This document shows, in pieces, positions 8,368-16,843 of a stretch of 64,000 bases of DNA (position 1 is the first letter of the stretch; each line of letters opens with the position of its first letter). Both the position numbers and the translations under genes were made by a program. This DNA is from Legionella brunensis (GTDB lineage: Bacteria; Pseudomonadota; Gammaproteobacteria; Legionellales; Legionellaceae). The notes beneath the pieces are model-generated. The model was not told the origin of the DNA. It ran no database searches and saw only the letters and a program-made list of their open reading frames with translations. Where the stretch lies: contig NZ_LNXV01000004.1 in NCBI RefSeq assembly GCF_001467025.1, positions 60,401-124,400 on the forward strand. Direction: 5' to 3'.

Positions 8368-8840
8368 ATAGTCTCCATGGAAAAAATTAAGTTATGATTT
8401 TCAGCGTTATCGTTGTCATCAAAGTTGGCTTGCATAGCCTTGGAAATAATTGTCATGTCTCGTTCGCTAATGGAAATTAAGCCATAGCGAAATTGATACC
8501 CCCAGTTTTTCTTATTTTTCGTAAACTCTAAACAATCAAGAAGAGGAAGTATTGGGGTTTCAATGGAAGAGGCCCAGGCTACATTTCGTCGATAAGGATG
8601 AAAACCACTGCTCATCTCAACCTGATATGGCTCACCAGATAAAACAGTCCCTATTGCGGTGAATAATTGACATTTTTCCTTTCCACCGAAATTCAAAGTG
8701 GGAGAGTAATAGACGACGTGGTCACCATATTTAATGCGACGCAGTGGTGATTCTTTGCCATGGCAAACCTGCATAAATCCTGCTTGGCGGCCTTGACGAA
8801 CGTGCTCTGCTGATGCAACAGCTAACCAATTTCGACTCAT
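8364..8840 (-). CDS. EVE-domain protein
   Basis: 158 residues. The whole chain matches the EVE (PUA-like) fold: [44 protein letters not shown], an internal strand set ([13 protein letters not shown]) and [20 protein letters not shown] at the end. EVE/YTH-type domains recognise modified bases in RNA or DNA. This one is of the stand-alone bacterial type, where the target is usually unknown. It is first in a two-gene unit with the GyrI-like gene downstream (4-base overlap), suggesting a joint role, possibly sensing a modified or toxic molecule. Confidence 0.8.
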   Translation of the reverse strand: MSRNWLAVASAEHVRQGRQAGFMQVCHGKESPLRRIKYGDHVVYYSPTLNFGGKEKCQLFTAIGTVLSGEPYQVEMSSGFHPYRRNVAWASSIETPILPLLDCLEFTKNKKNWGYQFRYGLISISERDMTIISKAMQANFDDNDNAENHNLIFSMETI

Positions 8841-9023
8841 GACAGCACCGAGATAAAAAAATCAGCATGTTGTGCTATCTCTTTTTTTGCATAAAACATT
8901 GTTTCTCCTTAAATAGATAGAAGGTTCATTCCTGGTTTTCTTAAGCTTAAAGGAGAATGCTGACAGTTTTTGTCAGTAGTGTTGAGCAATAAGTTGTGGT
9001 TGAAAATATCATTTAGCTTGATG

Positions 9024-9047
9024 TGTCATCCCAATATTGGGATGACA
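9024..9047. repeat. Perfect 24-bp palindrome
   Basis: Half-site TGTCATCCCAAT followed directly by its reverse complement, 9 bases beyond the rhlE stop codon. It could fold as an RNA hairpin at the end of rhlE mRNA, but no U-tract follows on either strand. Confidence 0.5.
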
Positions 9048-9055
9048 AGATGCGA

Positions 9056-10312
9056 TTATTGTTTGGAGCGGCTATTAAATTTTTTCTTTGTTTTCTGGGC
9101 CGGAATGAAGCTGGATTTTTTCTTTTGTAGCATTGTTTTATTTTTAGGGGGCATAGCTGAGGTTGACGCAGGTAAGCCGTGTACTGGTTCGAAGTCATCA
9201 ATTTCAATGCGCTGTAATTTTTTACTGATTAATTTTTCGATGGCTTTTAACTGAGTTATTTCATCGGCACTCACAAGCGATACAGCGACTCCTGTCTCGC
9301 CGGCACGTCCAGTTCGCCCTATGCGGTGAACATAATCTTCTGCAACCTGAGGTAAATCAAAGTTTACAACACAAGGGAGTTTCTCAATATCTATTCCTCT
9401 TGCTGCTATATCGGTTGCTACCAAGATTTGAACTTTACCCGATTTAAAATCTGCAAGAGCCTTCGTGCGCTGTGCTTGCGATTTGTTACCATGAATAGCA
9501 GCTGAATGAATCTGCGATTCAGCCAGTTGTTTCACAAGTTTATTAGCTCCGTGTTTAGTGCGAGAAAATACTAACGTTTGTCCCCATTTATTCTTATGAA
9601 TCAAATGACTAAGAAGTGCTGCTTTACGACTTTTATCAACTGGGTGAATAGTTTGCTTTATCACCGCTACAGAGGTATTTCTGGGGGCTACATCAATTTC
9701 CATCGGTTGATGTAGTAACCCTTTCGCCAAAAGACGAATTTCCTCAGAAAAGGTGGCAGAGAATAATAAATTTTGTCTTCTTGGAGGCAATAATTTAATA
9801 ATCCTTTTAATGTCATGAATAAATCCCATATCTAACATGCGATCAGCTTCATCCAATATAAAAGTATCTACTTCTTCAAGTCGGATAGCTCGTTGTTGAT
9901 GCAAATCTAGTAATCGTCCGGGAGTTGCAACTAAGATTTCAACGCCAGCACGTAAGCGCATCATCTGAGGGTTAATTTTTACCCCGCCATAAACGACTGT
10001 AGAGCGGAGTGGCAAATATCTGCTGTATTCAACGATATTTTCATGAACTTGAGCAGCCAATTCGCGAGTAGGCGTAAGAATTAGTACCCTGGTATGATTA
10101 CTTTTAGCCCGAGGCTTTTGGCTCAATTGTTGTAAAACTGGTAAGACAAAACTCGCAGTTTTTCCCGTCCCAGTCTGGGCAGAAGCGAGTAAGTCATTGC
10201 CATTTAGAATAACAGGAATGGCTTTCCTTTGAATGATGGTAGGTTCGGAGTAACCTAATTCGCTAATAGCGTCGATTAAAGGTTCAATTAGCCCTAAAGC
10301 TGAAAAAGTCAT
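9056..10312 (-). CDS. rhlE: DEAD-box RNA helicase RhlE-like
   Basis: About 418 residues from the ATG at 10312, which has AAGGAA at good spacing; an upstream in-frame Met at 10333 has none. All helicase motifs are visible in order: the Q motif region (FSALGL...GYSEPTIIQ), Walker [30 protein letters not shown], then [18 protein letters not shown] and [10 protein letters not shown]. The C-terminus is short, basic and Lys/Arg/Ser-rich, as in RhlE proteins that help ribosome assembly and RNA turnover in the cold. It is cytoplasmic and single-gene. The RhlE rather than DbpA/SrmB assignment rests on overall length and the basic tail. Confidence 0.9.
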   Translation of the reverse strand: MTFSALGLIEPLIDAISELGYSEPTIIQRKAIPVILNGNDLLASAQTGTGKTASFVLPVLQQLSQKPRAKSNHTRVLILTPTRELAAQVHENIVEYSRYLPLRSTVVYGGVKINPQMMRLRAGVEILVATPGRLLDLHQQRAIRLEEVDTFILDEADRMLDMGFIHDIKRIIKLLPPRRQNLLFSATFSEEIRLLAKGLLHQPMEIDVAPRNTSVAVIKQTIHPVDKSRKAALLSHLIHKNKWGQTLVFSRTKHGANKLVKQLAESQIHSAAIHGNKSQAQRTKALADFKSGKVQILVATDIAARGIDIEKLPCVVNFDLPQVAEDYVHRIGRTGRAGETGVAVSLVSADEITQLKAIEKLISKKLQRIEIDDFEPVHGLPASTSAMPPKNKTMLQKKKSSFIPAQKTKKKFNSRSKQ

Positions 10313-10449
10313 AATTTTCCTTGTGGTGCCCATAGCTTGCTTGCAGAGGGATTTATGTGATTAGATCACTTTTATTGAATACGGTATCAACTCAAATGAG
10401 CAAATTGCAGCAATTATACCATAAATGTCTAAAGTATGTTCTTTATTGT

Positions 10450-11718
10450 TTATAATCCCAGCCAACGTATAAATTGATTGGTTGCTTTCAAGTTGACAGG
10501 TGCTCTTGTCTCGAATTCAACCGTATAATTTTTGTTTTGCAAGTTGTCTGGAGAGTCGCTGAGCTTAACATCCTTTATTTTTCCCAGAGGAACAATTTTC
10601 ATTTGGGTAATGTAGTAACCTCGTTGTAGCTGAACATCAGGTCTAACAAAATAGATTTCATCCCAAATTGTTCTATCATTAAGGCCATGATTACCACGAA
10701 TGGTAATACTTCTAAGTTCAGGCTCACTTAAGGCAATGTACTCAACGCTATTGATTTGACGTCTAAGCATGCGATTGACTGGCGGTTTGGTATGAAATAC
10801 ACGCTCATAATTCTCTGCCGTCATGACGACAACAAGGTCACTTTCTTCACGGAAGTGGTTATTATTTATGTCTGCAAAAAGAATTTCTTCGCGAAAATCG
10901 TTTTCCGCGGGAATAATTTCCTCTTGTTTTACATTTGCTTGTATTGGTGAAAACCGATGACAATTGAGGAATTTTGATTTTGCAAACCAACTTTCGTTAG
11001 GGTAATAGATTACAAACAATGATCTGTCTTTTATGGTATTGATAATAGGCTTTGTCAGTTGCAGTGGGAGCGCAGGGCATCCCCAGCTTCGTCCAGCTCT
11101 GCCATATTTTTTGATGAAATCTTCTTCAACATACCATCCGCCGTGCATTACGACTGAACGACTGGTTGCATTATCATTAAATCCCTGATCCAGGCCATTT
11201 AATACTAATGATAAACCATCACGTCCATAATAAGTATTTTCTGTTCTGTAAACACCGAGACTGCTGGCTTTGCTGTCGTGCTTATTGGAAAAATAATTGG
11301 TTAATAAGCTTCCTGAACGAATGCCATGGGAGACGTAGGTGTGGAAAAGTAATTTCTTTTGATTTAAATCAAATACCCATAATCGTTTTTCACTCGAGGG
11401 CTTTGAATAATCAATGATGGTTAAAATACTATTGTGTTCGACATTATATTCTTCTACACATTTTAAACTGGTTAATACCTTATTGATGGCTCCAGCATTG
11501 AGTGTAGGGGCTTCTTTATAGAGCATACCCCTTACATCACTTAATGGGGTCATTGTCATTCCGGGGTATTGATATTGGTTACTTACCACAGAGCGAAATA
11601 AATCAACGACATTTTTTTTATCTTGATCAAGTAATTCCTTTTCATGCAAATAGTTTGGTAAAGACAGAGAGAAACAAGTCGAAGTGACTGCTAAAATCAA
11701 TAGCAGCTTTTTCTTCAT
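10450..11718 (-). CDS. Secreted murein L,D-transpeptidase catalytic-domain family protein
   Basis: 422 residues with a signal peptide (MKKKLLLILAVTSTCFSLSLP). The central region holds HGIRSGS...FSNKHDSKASSLGVYRTENTYYGRDGLSLVLNGLD, SRSVVMHGGWYV and GRAGRSWGCPALP, the His...S-x-GCP signature of the YkuD-related family whose Cys acts in peptidoglycan cross-link exchange. The C-terminal 150 residues (from about 275) include a domain of unknown role. It acts in the periplasm. Family members are often annotated only as 'catalytic domain family'; enzymatic activity is inferred from the intact His and Cys motifs. A good AAGGAGA-like site (GGAGATACC) precedes the ATG. Confidence 0.8.
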   Translation of the reverse strand: MKKKLLLILAVTSTCFSLSLPNYLHEKELLDQDKKNVVDLFRSVVSNQYQYPGMTMTPLSDVRGMLYKEAPTLNAGAINKVLTSLKCVEEYNVEHNSILTIIDYSKPSSEKRLWVFDLNQKKLLFHTYVSHGIRSGSLLTNYFSNKHDSKASSLGVYRTENTYYGRDGLSLVLNGLDQGFNDNATSRSVVMHGGWYVEEDFIKKYGRAGRSWGCPALPLQLTKPIINTIKDRSLFVIYYPNESWFAKSKFLNCHRFSPIQANVKQEEIIPAENDFREEILFADINNNHFREESDLVVVMTAENYERVFHTKPPVNRMLRRQINSVEYIALSEPELRSITIRGNHGLNDRTIWDEIYFVRPDVQLQRGYYITQMKIVPLGKIKDVKLSDSPDNLQNKNYTVEFETRAPVNLKATNQFIRWLGL

Positions 11719-11921
11719 GGTATCTCCTTGATTATATTTTTATTGTTTCCATATAAGATAAATATAGCTCAATTTGAATTTTTTATACTAAAAGTAGACA
11801 AATGCAGTTCAAATAACAAAAAAATATTGCAAATTGCAAATAGGGAGCTGACTAAACTTGCATTTAAGTATGCTAATCAGTAGGCTAAATCGACTTGTAA
11901 ACAAGAAGAAGGATTCTTCTT

Positions 11922-12281
11922 ATGAAAATTTGGTTTGCTGTTGTTTTTTCTCTGACACAAGTGACATTTGCTTATGCTCAGAGGACGGTTGTTTGTACAA
12001 TGCAAGGATTAAAAGATAATCTTTCATTCGTTGCTCCTCAAAAAATGGGGGAGCTACCTAGTATTAGCTTTGCTTACCCGGTCGATACAACAATTTTTAG
12101 CATGAGGGAAGGCAATCTACTTCTAGTGGCTATGGATCATGAGGATAAATCACGTCCGCGCATTATGATCTCTGCACAAGCCAACAAAAATAGTCCTGTG
12201 TATAAAGGACAATTTATGACAGATTTTGGTGGTAACCAGATCCAGTTAGATAATGGACCAGTTTCTTGCAAGTTAAAATAA
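11922..12281 (+). CDS. Small secreted protein of unknown function
   Basis: 119 residues with a signal peptide ending near AYAQ. The mature part is beta-rich, with two cysteines (VVCTM near the start and VSCKLK at the end) that could form one disulfide closing a small beta-barrel-like domain. I recognise no family. AGAAGAAGGA lies upstream of the ATG. The gene is flanked by divergent and convergent neighbours, so it is likely its own transcription unit. Confidence 0.65.
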   Translation: MKIWFAVVFSLTQVTFAYAQRTVVCTMQGLKDNLSFVAPQKMGELPSISFAYPVDTTIFSMREGNLLLVAMDHEDKSRPRIMISAQANKNSPVYKGQFMTDFGGNQIQLDNGPVSCKLK

Positions 12282-12339
12282 TCGTTTATTAAATCCCTAA
12301 TTTACTCATAGTCATAGCACTGTCATGAGTAACTTCTAT

Positions 12340-13155
12340 TTATTTAGTACCCCACACTTGGCAAGATTGATAAAATCCAACAACAGAAAACTCATCTTTC
12401 GCAAGTCGCTTTAATTCCTGTGTTTGTTGTTCCCATTCAGCTTCACTTAGTCCTTGAGCAATGGCTGTTTTTTTAAAAGCATAATGACCATCCAGTAGCA
12501 TGTGTTTACTTTGAGAGGTAAGCAACAACGGTTGTACTAAGCTTGCGTCTTTAATGTCAAAGCCTGTCTTTTTCATCCAATAAATAAGTTTCATACCAAA
12601 ATCCCCATCTCGGCCAATGCCATTTTTTTCTTCCTCTGGTTTAGGCATTTGTTGGCGATTATATTGCCAGGCTTTGGAAGTGGGGTAGGAAAATGCCGCA
12701 CTTATAATACCTTCCTCAGCCATGTAAACTCCTCCCTTTTGTAAACAATTGTAAAAGAGGTTAATGGCTAATTTTGGACTGTGTAGATGATGTAGTACAA
12801 AACGACAGTAAATCAAATCAAAAATGTCTTGAAGCTTATCAAGATCATAAGCTGAGAGAACTTTAAAACTTACATTTTTATCATTATGGTGCTCACAGTA
12901 ACGCTGCGCTCGGTTGAGTTGCTCGGGACTGATATCAATAGATAAGATATGTCCGTCTTCACCGACTTGTTGAGCAAGAAAATGAGTCATAACCCCTGAA
13001 CCACTGCCAATATCAAGTACTCGCATGCCAGGCTTAATTCCGTTTTTCTTAATGAAATTTTGCGTGGTAGGGTTGAATGACACGTCAAGAATATCATAAG
13101 ATAGTCCTTCTTCTGATATTTCAAAATCATAATGTTCATTAGGTTGTTTATCCAT
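12340..13155 (-). CDS. Class I SAM-dependent methyltransferase
   Basis: 271 residues from the ATG at 13155, which has GGAG 8 bases upstream; a longer reading to 13266 lacks a ribosome site. Motif I is VLDIGSGSGVMTHFLA, followed by ILSIDISPEQLNRAQRYC and LQDIFDLIYCRFVLHHL (motif post-I/II) and LQKGGVYMAEEG, matching the Methyltransf_11/25 group. The C-terminal third is helical and probably forms a substrate cap. The substrate is unknown. It shares direction with the phasin and VOC genes upstream, separated from them by a hairpin. Confidence 0.85.
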   Translation of the reverse strand: MDKQPNEHYDFEISEEGLSYDILDVSFNPTTQNFIKKNGIKPGMRVLDIGSGSGVMTHFLAQQVGEDGHILSIDISPEQLNRAQRYCEHHNDKNVSFKVLSAYDLDKLQDIFDLIYCRFVLHHLHSPKLAINLFYNCLQKGGVYMAEEGIISAAFSYPTSKAWQYNRQQMPKPEEEKNGIGRDGDFGMKLIYWMKKTGFDIKDASLVQPLLLTSQSKHMLLDGHYAFKKTAIAQGLSEAEWEQQTQELKRLAKDEFSVVGFYQSCQVWGTK

Positions 13156-13275
13156 ACTTGAGACTCCACTAATCCTTTTCCCAATTATAACGAACTTATA
13201 GCAAGTCGATAGGATAAAATGGATCGTAATTCTTGTTGTTGGTAAATACGAACTAATCAAATCCACAGTTTTATA

Positions 13276-13300
13276 TGGGTTAACTCGATTAGTTAACCCA
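13276..13300 (-). terminator. Hairpin terminator after the phasin gene
   Basis: A perfect 10-bp stem (TGGGTTAACT arms, 5-base loop) lies between the phasin stop codon and the methyltransferase gene. The following tail on the minus strand is AT-rich rather than a pure U run. Confidence 0.5.
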
Positions 13301-13325
13301 TTTAAATGGAAATTTCGAAAGAGAC

Positions 13326-13610
13326 CTAGTGCTGATGCTTTTCATGACTATTTCTAGCCACAGTCAATAACTGTTTTTCAAAAATATCAAAGGCCTGTTG
13401 CATATAATCAAGTGCCTTATGACCATTTTGAATGAATATATGGATATTCTTTTCCAAAATATCCTCTGGTTTTTTAATGTGTGAAAGTTCATCGGGTTTT
13501 AGATAAGATACCTTTTGAAAAGTTTTCACATTAAGTTCCATCATTTCTCGAAATGGTTTTTGTAATTGATTAAAAGCATCTTTCCAATTCTCCAGGTAAT
13601 CTTGAGGCAT
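13326..13610 (-). CDS. Phasin-family protein
   Basis: 94 residues, almost all amphipathic helix: FREMMELNVKTFQKVSYLKPDELSHIKKPEDILEKNIHIFIQNGHKALDYMQQAFDIFEKQLL. This is the short phasin pattern seen at polyhydroxyalkanoate granule surfaces, and Legionella stores PHB. AAGGAG precedes the ATG at good spacing. No phaC or phaB gene is near, so a granule role is inferred from family only. Length and helicity also fit other granule-associated or helical coat proteins. Confidence 0.65.
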   Translation of the reverse strand: MPQDYLENWKDAFNQLQKPFREMMELNVKTFQKVSYLKPDELSHIKKPEDILEKNIHIFIQNGHKALDYMQQAFDIFEKQLLTVARNSHEKHQH

Positions 13611-13685
13611 GTCATTTCTCCTTTATGTTGCACCGCACAATAAAAGCTTAGTTTTGTGCAAGAGAATTGTCAAATTTAGGATTTA

Positions 13686-14123
13686 TTAAGAATTCGTACC
13701 AGCTTCTCCAACTTGTTTGAAATTTAATTCACCAAAAATACCTGCAGGATTTGTATAGTATTTAAATTCAAGCAAATTATTACTTGGATCCTTTAAGAAA
13801 AAGGAATAGTGCTCAATGCAGGTATTGGCGAATCGAGTTTTAGGCGGGATTTCAAAAGCAATTTTTTGCGTTTTAACTCGTTGTATAAATGCGTCAAACT
13901 CATGTTTTTCAAGGAAAATTAAGCCAAAATGTCTGGGATAAATGCCTTGTTGTAAGGGAAGGGGCGCTTCAATCTTATGTGCGACAATTTGATTAGACCC
14001 AAAGTCAAAAATGAGAGCATGCTCGGACTCTCTACCTATTTTAAAACCTAACTGATCATGGTAAAAAAATTTTGTCAAAGCAAAATCATGTACCGGAAAT
14101 GCCAAATGAAATAGTGTATTCAT
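13686..14123 (-). CDS. VOC (glyoxalase/dioxygenase-superfamily) protein
   Basis: 145 residues with the two beta-alpha-beta-beta-beta units of the vicinal oxygen chelate fold: FHLAFPVHDFALTKFFYHDQLGFKIGRESEHALIFDFG and then HFGLIFLEKHEFDAFIQRVKTQKI...YSFFLKDPSNNLLEFKYYT. His7, His65 or so, and the C-terminal Glu (LLEFK) are the usual metal ligands. The substrate is not evident; extradiol dioxygenase-like and lactoylglutathione lyase-like proteins both look like this. The gene is divergent from the GTPase gene, with about 100 bases between. Confidence 0.75.
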   Translation of the reverse strand: MNTLFHLAFPVHDFALTKFFYHDQLGFKIGRESEHALIFDFGSNQIVAHKIEAPLPLQQGIYPRHFGLIFLEKHEFDAFIQRVKTQKIAFEIPPKTRFANTCIEHYSFFLKDPSNNLLEFKYYTNPAGIFGELNFKQVGEAGTNS

Positions 14124-14168
14124 GTGTTAAGTCCTGTATTCAATTCTTTCCTAGGGTTATCGAGTTTA

Positions 14169-14201
14169 CTTAAGAGTATTTTAATGTAACAAGGTTATAA
14201 T
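14169..14201 (+). promoter_or_regulatory. PmrA-type box plus -10 for the GTPase gene
   Basis: Tandem half-sites CTTAAGAGT (14169-14177) and TTTAATGTA (14180-14188) have TTAA cores 11 bp apart. Seven bases later comes the consensus -10 TATAAT (14196-14201). This predicts a transcript start near 14208, ruling out a TTG start at 14202 for the gene. The spacing matches three other promoters in this window. Confidence 0.6.
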
Positions 14202-14231
14202 TTGTACGTTTATTTTAGTTGGACAGGCAGA

Positions 14232-15275
14232 ATGAAAGTAGTGATTTTAGGAAAAAAAGGGGCTGGAAAAACTCAGCTTCTAAATAGAATGCTGAAAAAC
14301 TCTTTTTCCGAAGAAATACCTCCAACTGTTGCTGCTAAATTTGCAAAAATAGATAACGAATTAGATATATGGGATTTGTCTGGCGACGAGCAGTATGAAA
14401 ACGTTCGTGGTTTTTATTATCGACAGGCTGAGGCTGCAATTTACTGCATTGACTTATCATCCGATGAGGAACTTAATTATTGGCAAATAAGAAGTGAAAT
14501 TCAGAGATTTCGAGATTTTACAAACCCAGATGTGCCGGTGGTTTTGGTTGGGACAAAAGCGGATATTTGCTCTGACAACCCAGAAAAAAATAGTGAAGCT
14601 GCTGAAGAAAAAATTAAAGCTATAATAGATGAGTTTCAAACAGAAGATATTTCTATCACAGATGTTTTTGTCACCTCAAGCAAAGAAAATTATAATATAG
14701 AAGGTTTTCCCGAATATTTAAAAGCACTCATACAACGGATTACTAGGGAACGAGAAATTGCCCAAGTTTCCTTTCAGCCTTCACAATGGCAAGAGGCGTA
14801 CACTGCCCTGCGTCAGCGGATAGCTCTCTTACCTTTTGACAAATACATTGCTATAGATAAAGAACTCAAGGCATTAAAAACTGCTCTGGAGCAACCATTG
14901 CTTGCTGAAGAAAAAGCGGCAGCAGTTAAAACTTTCATTGATCAAAGCCATTTGATTTTGGAAGGCAAACATCCAAATGTTCTCAAGAGTGTTCTGATTT
15001 TAGCATCAGTGGCGACTGTGACAGTGATTGCAGGTTTAATTGGTTTTGGTATTGGTTTTGCTGCTGGAATATGGTCAGGTCCTGGCGCATTTTTTACTGG
15101 TTTGATGGCAGGAGGAACTGCGGCTAGTACTGTTGTTGCGACAAGTAGTGCCCTTGGTCTATTAAGTGGTGGTTTGGCTGCTTATAGCTTATTTAAACCA
15201 TCGAAAGAATTAGTAGCAATAGACGATTTTGTGACTCAGATAAGCGAGTCGATGTCGCTTAATATTCCTAAATAA
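14232..15275 (+). CDS. Ras/Rab-like small GTPase with a hydrophobic C-terminal tail, candidate effector
   Basis: 347 residues from the ATG at 14232. The G domain (1-170) has G1 GKKGAGKT (7-14), switch-I Thr32 (PTVAAK), G3 WDLSG (47-51), G4 TKAD (108-111) and G5 TSSK (148-151), read in the order of Ras/Rab proteins. The Gln that follows the G3 glycine in Rab/Ras is Asp52 here, which predicts altered GTP hydrolysis. No prenylation Cys is present. Instead, residues about 255-330 form a long Gly/Ala-rich hydrophobic hairpin that could insert in a membrane. Bacterial MglA-type GTPases lack such a tail. A PmrA-type promoter lies directly upstream and a terminator directly downstream. Export by Dot/Icm is inferred, not shown. 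Confidence 0.8.
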   Translation: MKVVILGKKGAGKTQLLNRMLKNSFSEEIPPTVAAKFAKIDNELDIWDLSGDEQYENVRGFYYRQAEAAIYCIDLSSDEELNYWQIRSEIQRFRDFTNPDVPVVLVGTKADICSDNPEKNSEAAEEKIKAIIDEFQTEDISITDVFVTSSKENYNIEGFPEYLKALIQRITREREIAQVSFQPSQWQEAYTALRQRIALLPFDKYIAIDKELKALKTALEQPLLAEEKAAAVKTFIDQSHLILEGKHPNVLKSVLILASVATVTVIAGLIGFGIGFAAGIWSGPGAFFTGLMAGGTAASTVVATSSALGLLSGGLAAYSLFKPSKELVAIDDFVTQISESMSLNIPK

Positions 15276-15314
15276 ACTTCATATTGGGGATAAAATTATC
15301 CCCAATATGAAGTT
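15275..15314. terminator. Bidirectional terminator
   Basis: Nearly contiguous 19-bp perfect arms (15275-15293 and 15296-15314) form a very stable hairpin between the convergent GTPase and MFS genes, touching both stop codons. AT-rich outer arms provide U-rich tails either way. Confidence 0.8.
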
Positions 15315-15315
15315 T

Positions 15316-16533
15316 TCAAGCTGGTATCACCCTCAAGCGCTCTTGATAGAAGAGAACAACAAATCCAATAACAGCTATGCCCAAGGTGACTGGAATAATA
15401 CCTAAACCATAAATAAATGCTTCAGAGACCTTAATGCCACCAAAGCTATTAATTATTACGCCAATGGATGTATGGAAGGCATAGCCAAAGCTCATAATAA
15501 TCATATTCGCAACAGCCGTTGTAATACCAGCAACCTGTTCGGGAACATAAGTTGAAGCCTTATAGATAGCCAGGATTTGATAAGCTGAGCATACACCCAC
15601 CAGGATAAAACCTAAGATCATGCTTTGACTATTCATGTGCTGCGAAATTAATGCAAGAAAGACAATCATCATCAACAAGCCTGATCCGATTATTACGCCT
15701 AGATAATTACGGCTTTTTTCAGCAATATAGCTTAAGGCGGGAGCTCCAAAACACATCCCAATAAAAATCATGGAAGGCAAATAACTGGCAAGTGCGCGGT
15801 TATATCCATAGACTTGTCTTATAAATGCGGAACCCCAGACATCAGCAAACCCTTCCAAAGGACCTACCATTAATCCAGCCAATAGACATAAAGCAATAAT
15901 GTGTCGATTAGTAACGACTTGCTTAATATCTGCTAATATGGAAGTTTTATGATTTGACTTCTCAATTTCTGGAACAATAAAATAAGTGAGAATGGCCAAA
16001 AAAACACCGAAAAGAGTAAAAATCTCCACGACTACTTTATAACCTAATGTTGCACACAGGTAACTTACAGGTCCGCCGCCATAAATTGCCCCTATAAGAC
16101 CAATAGTTACTGAAAAACTAAGCATTCGAGTGAAATGCTCTTCTCTAAATCCCATACGAATTATTTTAAATGTTCCAAGAATAGCAGCTGAGGAGCCCAT
16201 ACCTATTAATGCTCTCCCAATCATCGGGTAAACCCAATGTTCAGCAAAAAGAATAGGTAATAGACCTATTACTGTTAGCAAGATGCAACCCGTCATTACT
16301 TTCTTAGGGCCAAAACGATCGAGCATGATGCCAATTGGTAAATGCATCAACGAATAACCAATGTAGTAAACCCCGGAAAATTGTCCAAAAACTGCAGTAT
16401 CTATATGGAATTGCTGAATAAAATTATCCAGCATGATGTTGGGCATTACTCTCAAAATATACTGATAGGCATAAAACAAAGAGGCAATAATCCATAATCC
16501 CCATGCTGCTATACGTGTTATTGATTTATTCAT
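15316..16533 (-). CDS. Major facilitator superfamily transporter
   Basis: About 405 residues from the ATG at 16533. Twelve membrane helices are readable. The loop between TM2 and TM3 carries the MFS signature as LDRFGPKKVM. The opening WIIASLFYAYQYILRVMPNIM is typical of MFS proteins abundant in Legionella and Coxiella, some of which carry amino acids or siderophores. The substrate cannot be predicted. A longer reading from a TTG at 16548 is possible. The gene ends at the terminator shared with the GTPase gene. Confidence 0.85.
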   Translation of the reverse strand: MNKSITRIAAWGLWIIASLFYAYQYILRVMPNIMLDNFIQQFHIDTAVFGQFSGVYYIGYSLMHLPIGIMLDRFGPKKVMTGCILLTVIGLLPILFAEHWVYPMIGRALIGMGSSAAILGTFKIIRMGFREEHFTRMLSFSVTIGLIGAIYGGGPVSYLCATLGYKVVVEIFTLFGVFLAILTYFIVPEIEKSNHKTSILADIKQVVTNRHIIALCLLAGLMVGPLEGFADVWGSAFIRQVYGYNRALASYLPSMIFIGMCFGAPALSYIAEKSRNYLGVIIGSGLLMMIVFLALISQHMNSQSMILGFILVGVCSAYQILAIYKASTYVPEQVAGITTAVANMIIMSFGYAFHTSIGVIINSFGGIKVSEAFIYGLGIIPVTLGIAVIGFVVLFYQERLRVIPA

Positions 16534-16843
16534 AATTAGGCACTTCAAGAATTCGTTAAAGAAACCTACCGGAAACTGCTTCCTGGAAGGCTATAAAAGT
16601 GATTTGAAATTTAAAGATGAATGCTCCGCCTTAGCGGAGGAGATTATCAAGAAGAAAAATTATGGAAAATTGGTAGTTGCTATCGGACATCCTTAATATT
16701 CCCCATAAGTAGTAAAAAAAATTTCCAATGAAACCATAATATGCTCATTAGCTTTTTAAGTCAACTGCTTAAGATCATCAAAATTTAAAGGTCTGATAAT
16801 TTCTCAAGCCGCTTTAACAAATTTTATTTAATTTAAACAAATA
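16534..16843. other. Non-coding gap with a small hairpin
   Basis: No gene is supported in these 310 bases. The only clear structure is a hairpin with CTCCGC/GCGGAG arms (16624-16629, 16634-16639). It lies well downstream of the kinase-like gene (same strand direction) and upstream of the MFS start. No T-run follows, so a terminator is doubtful. Confidence 0.3.
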
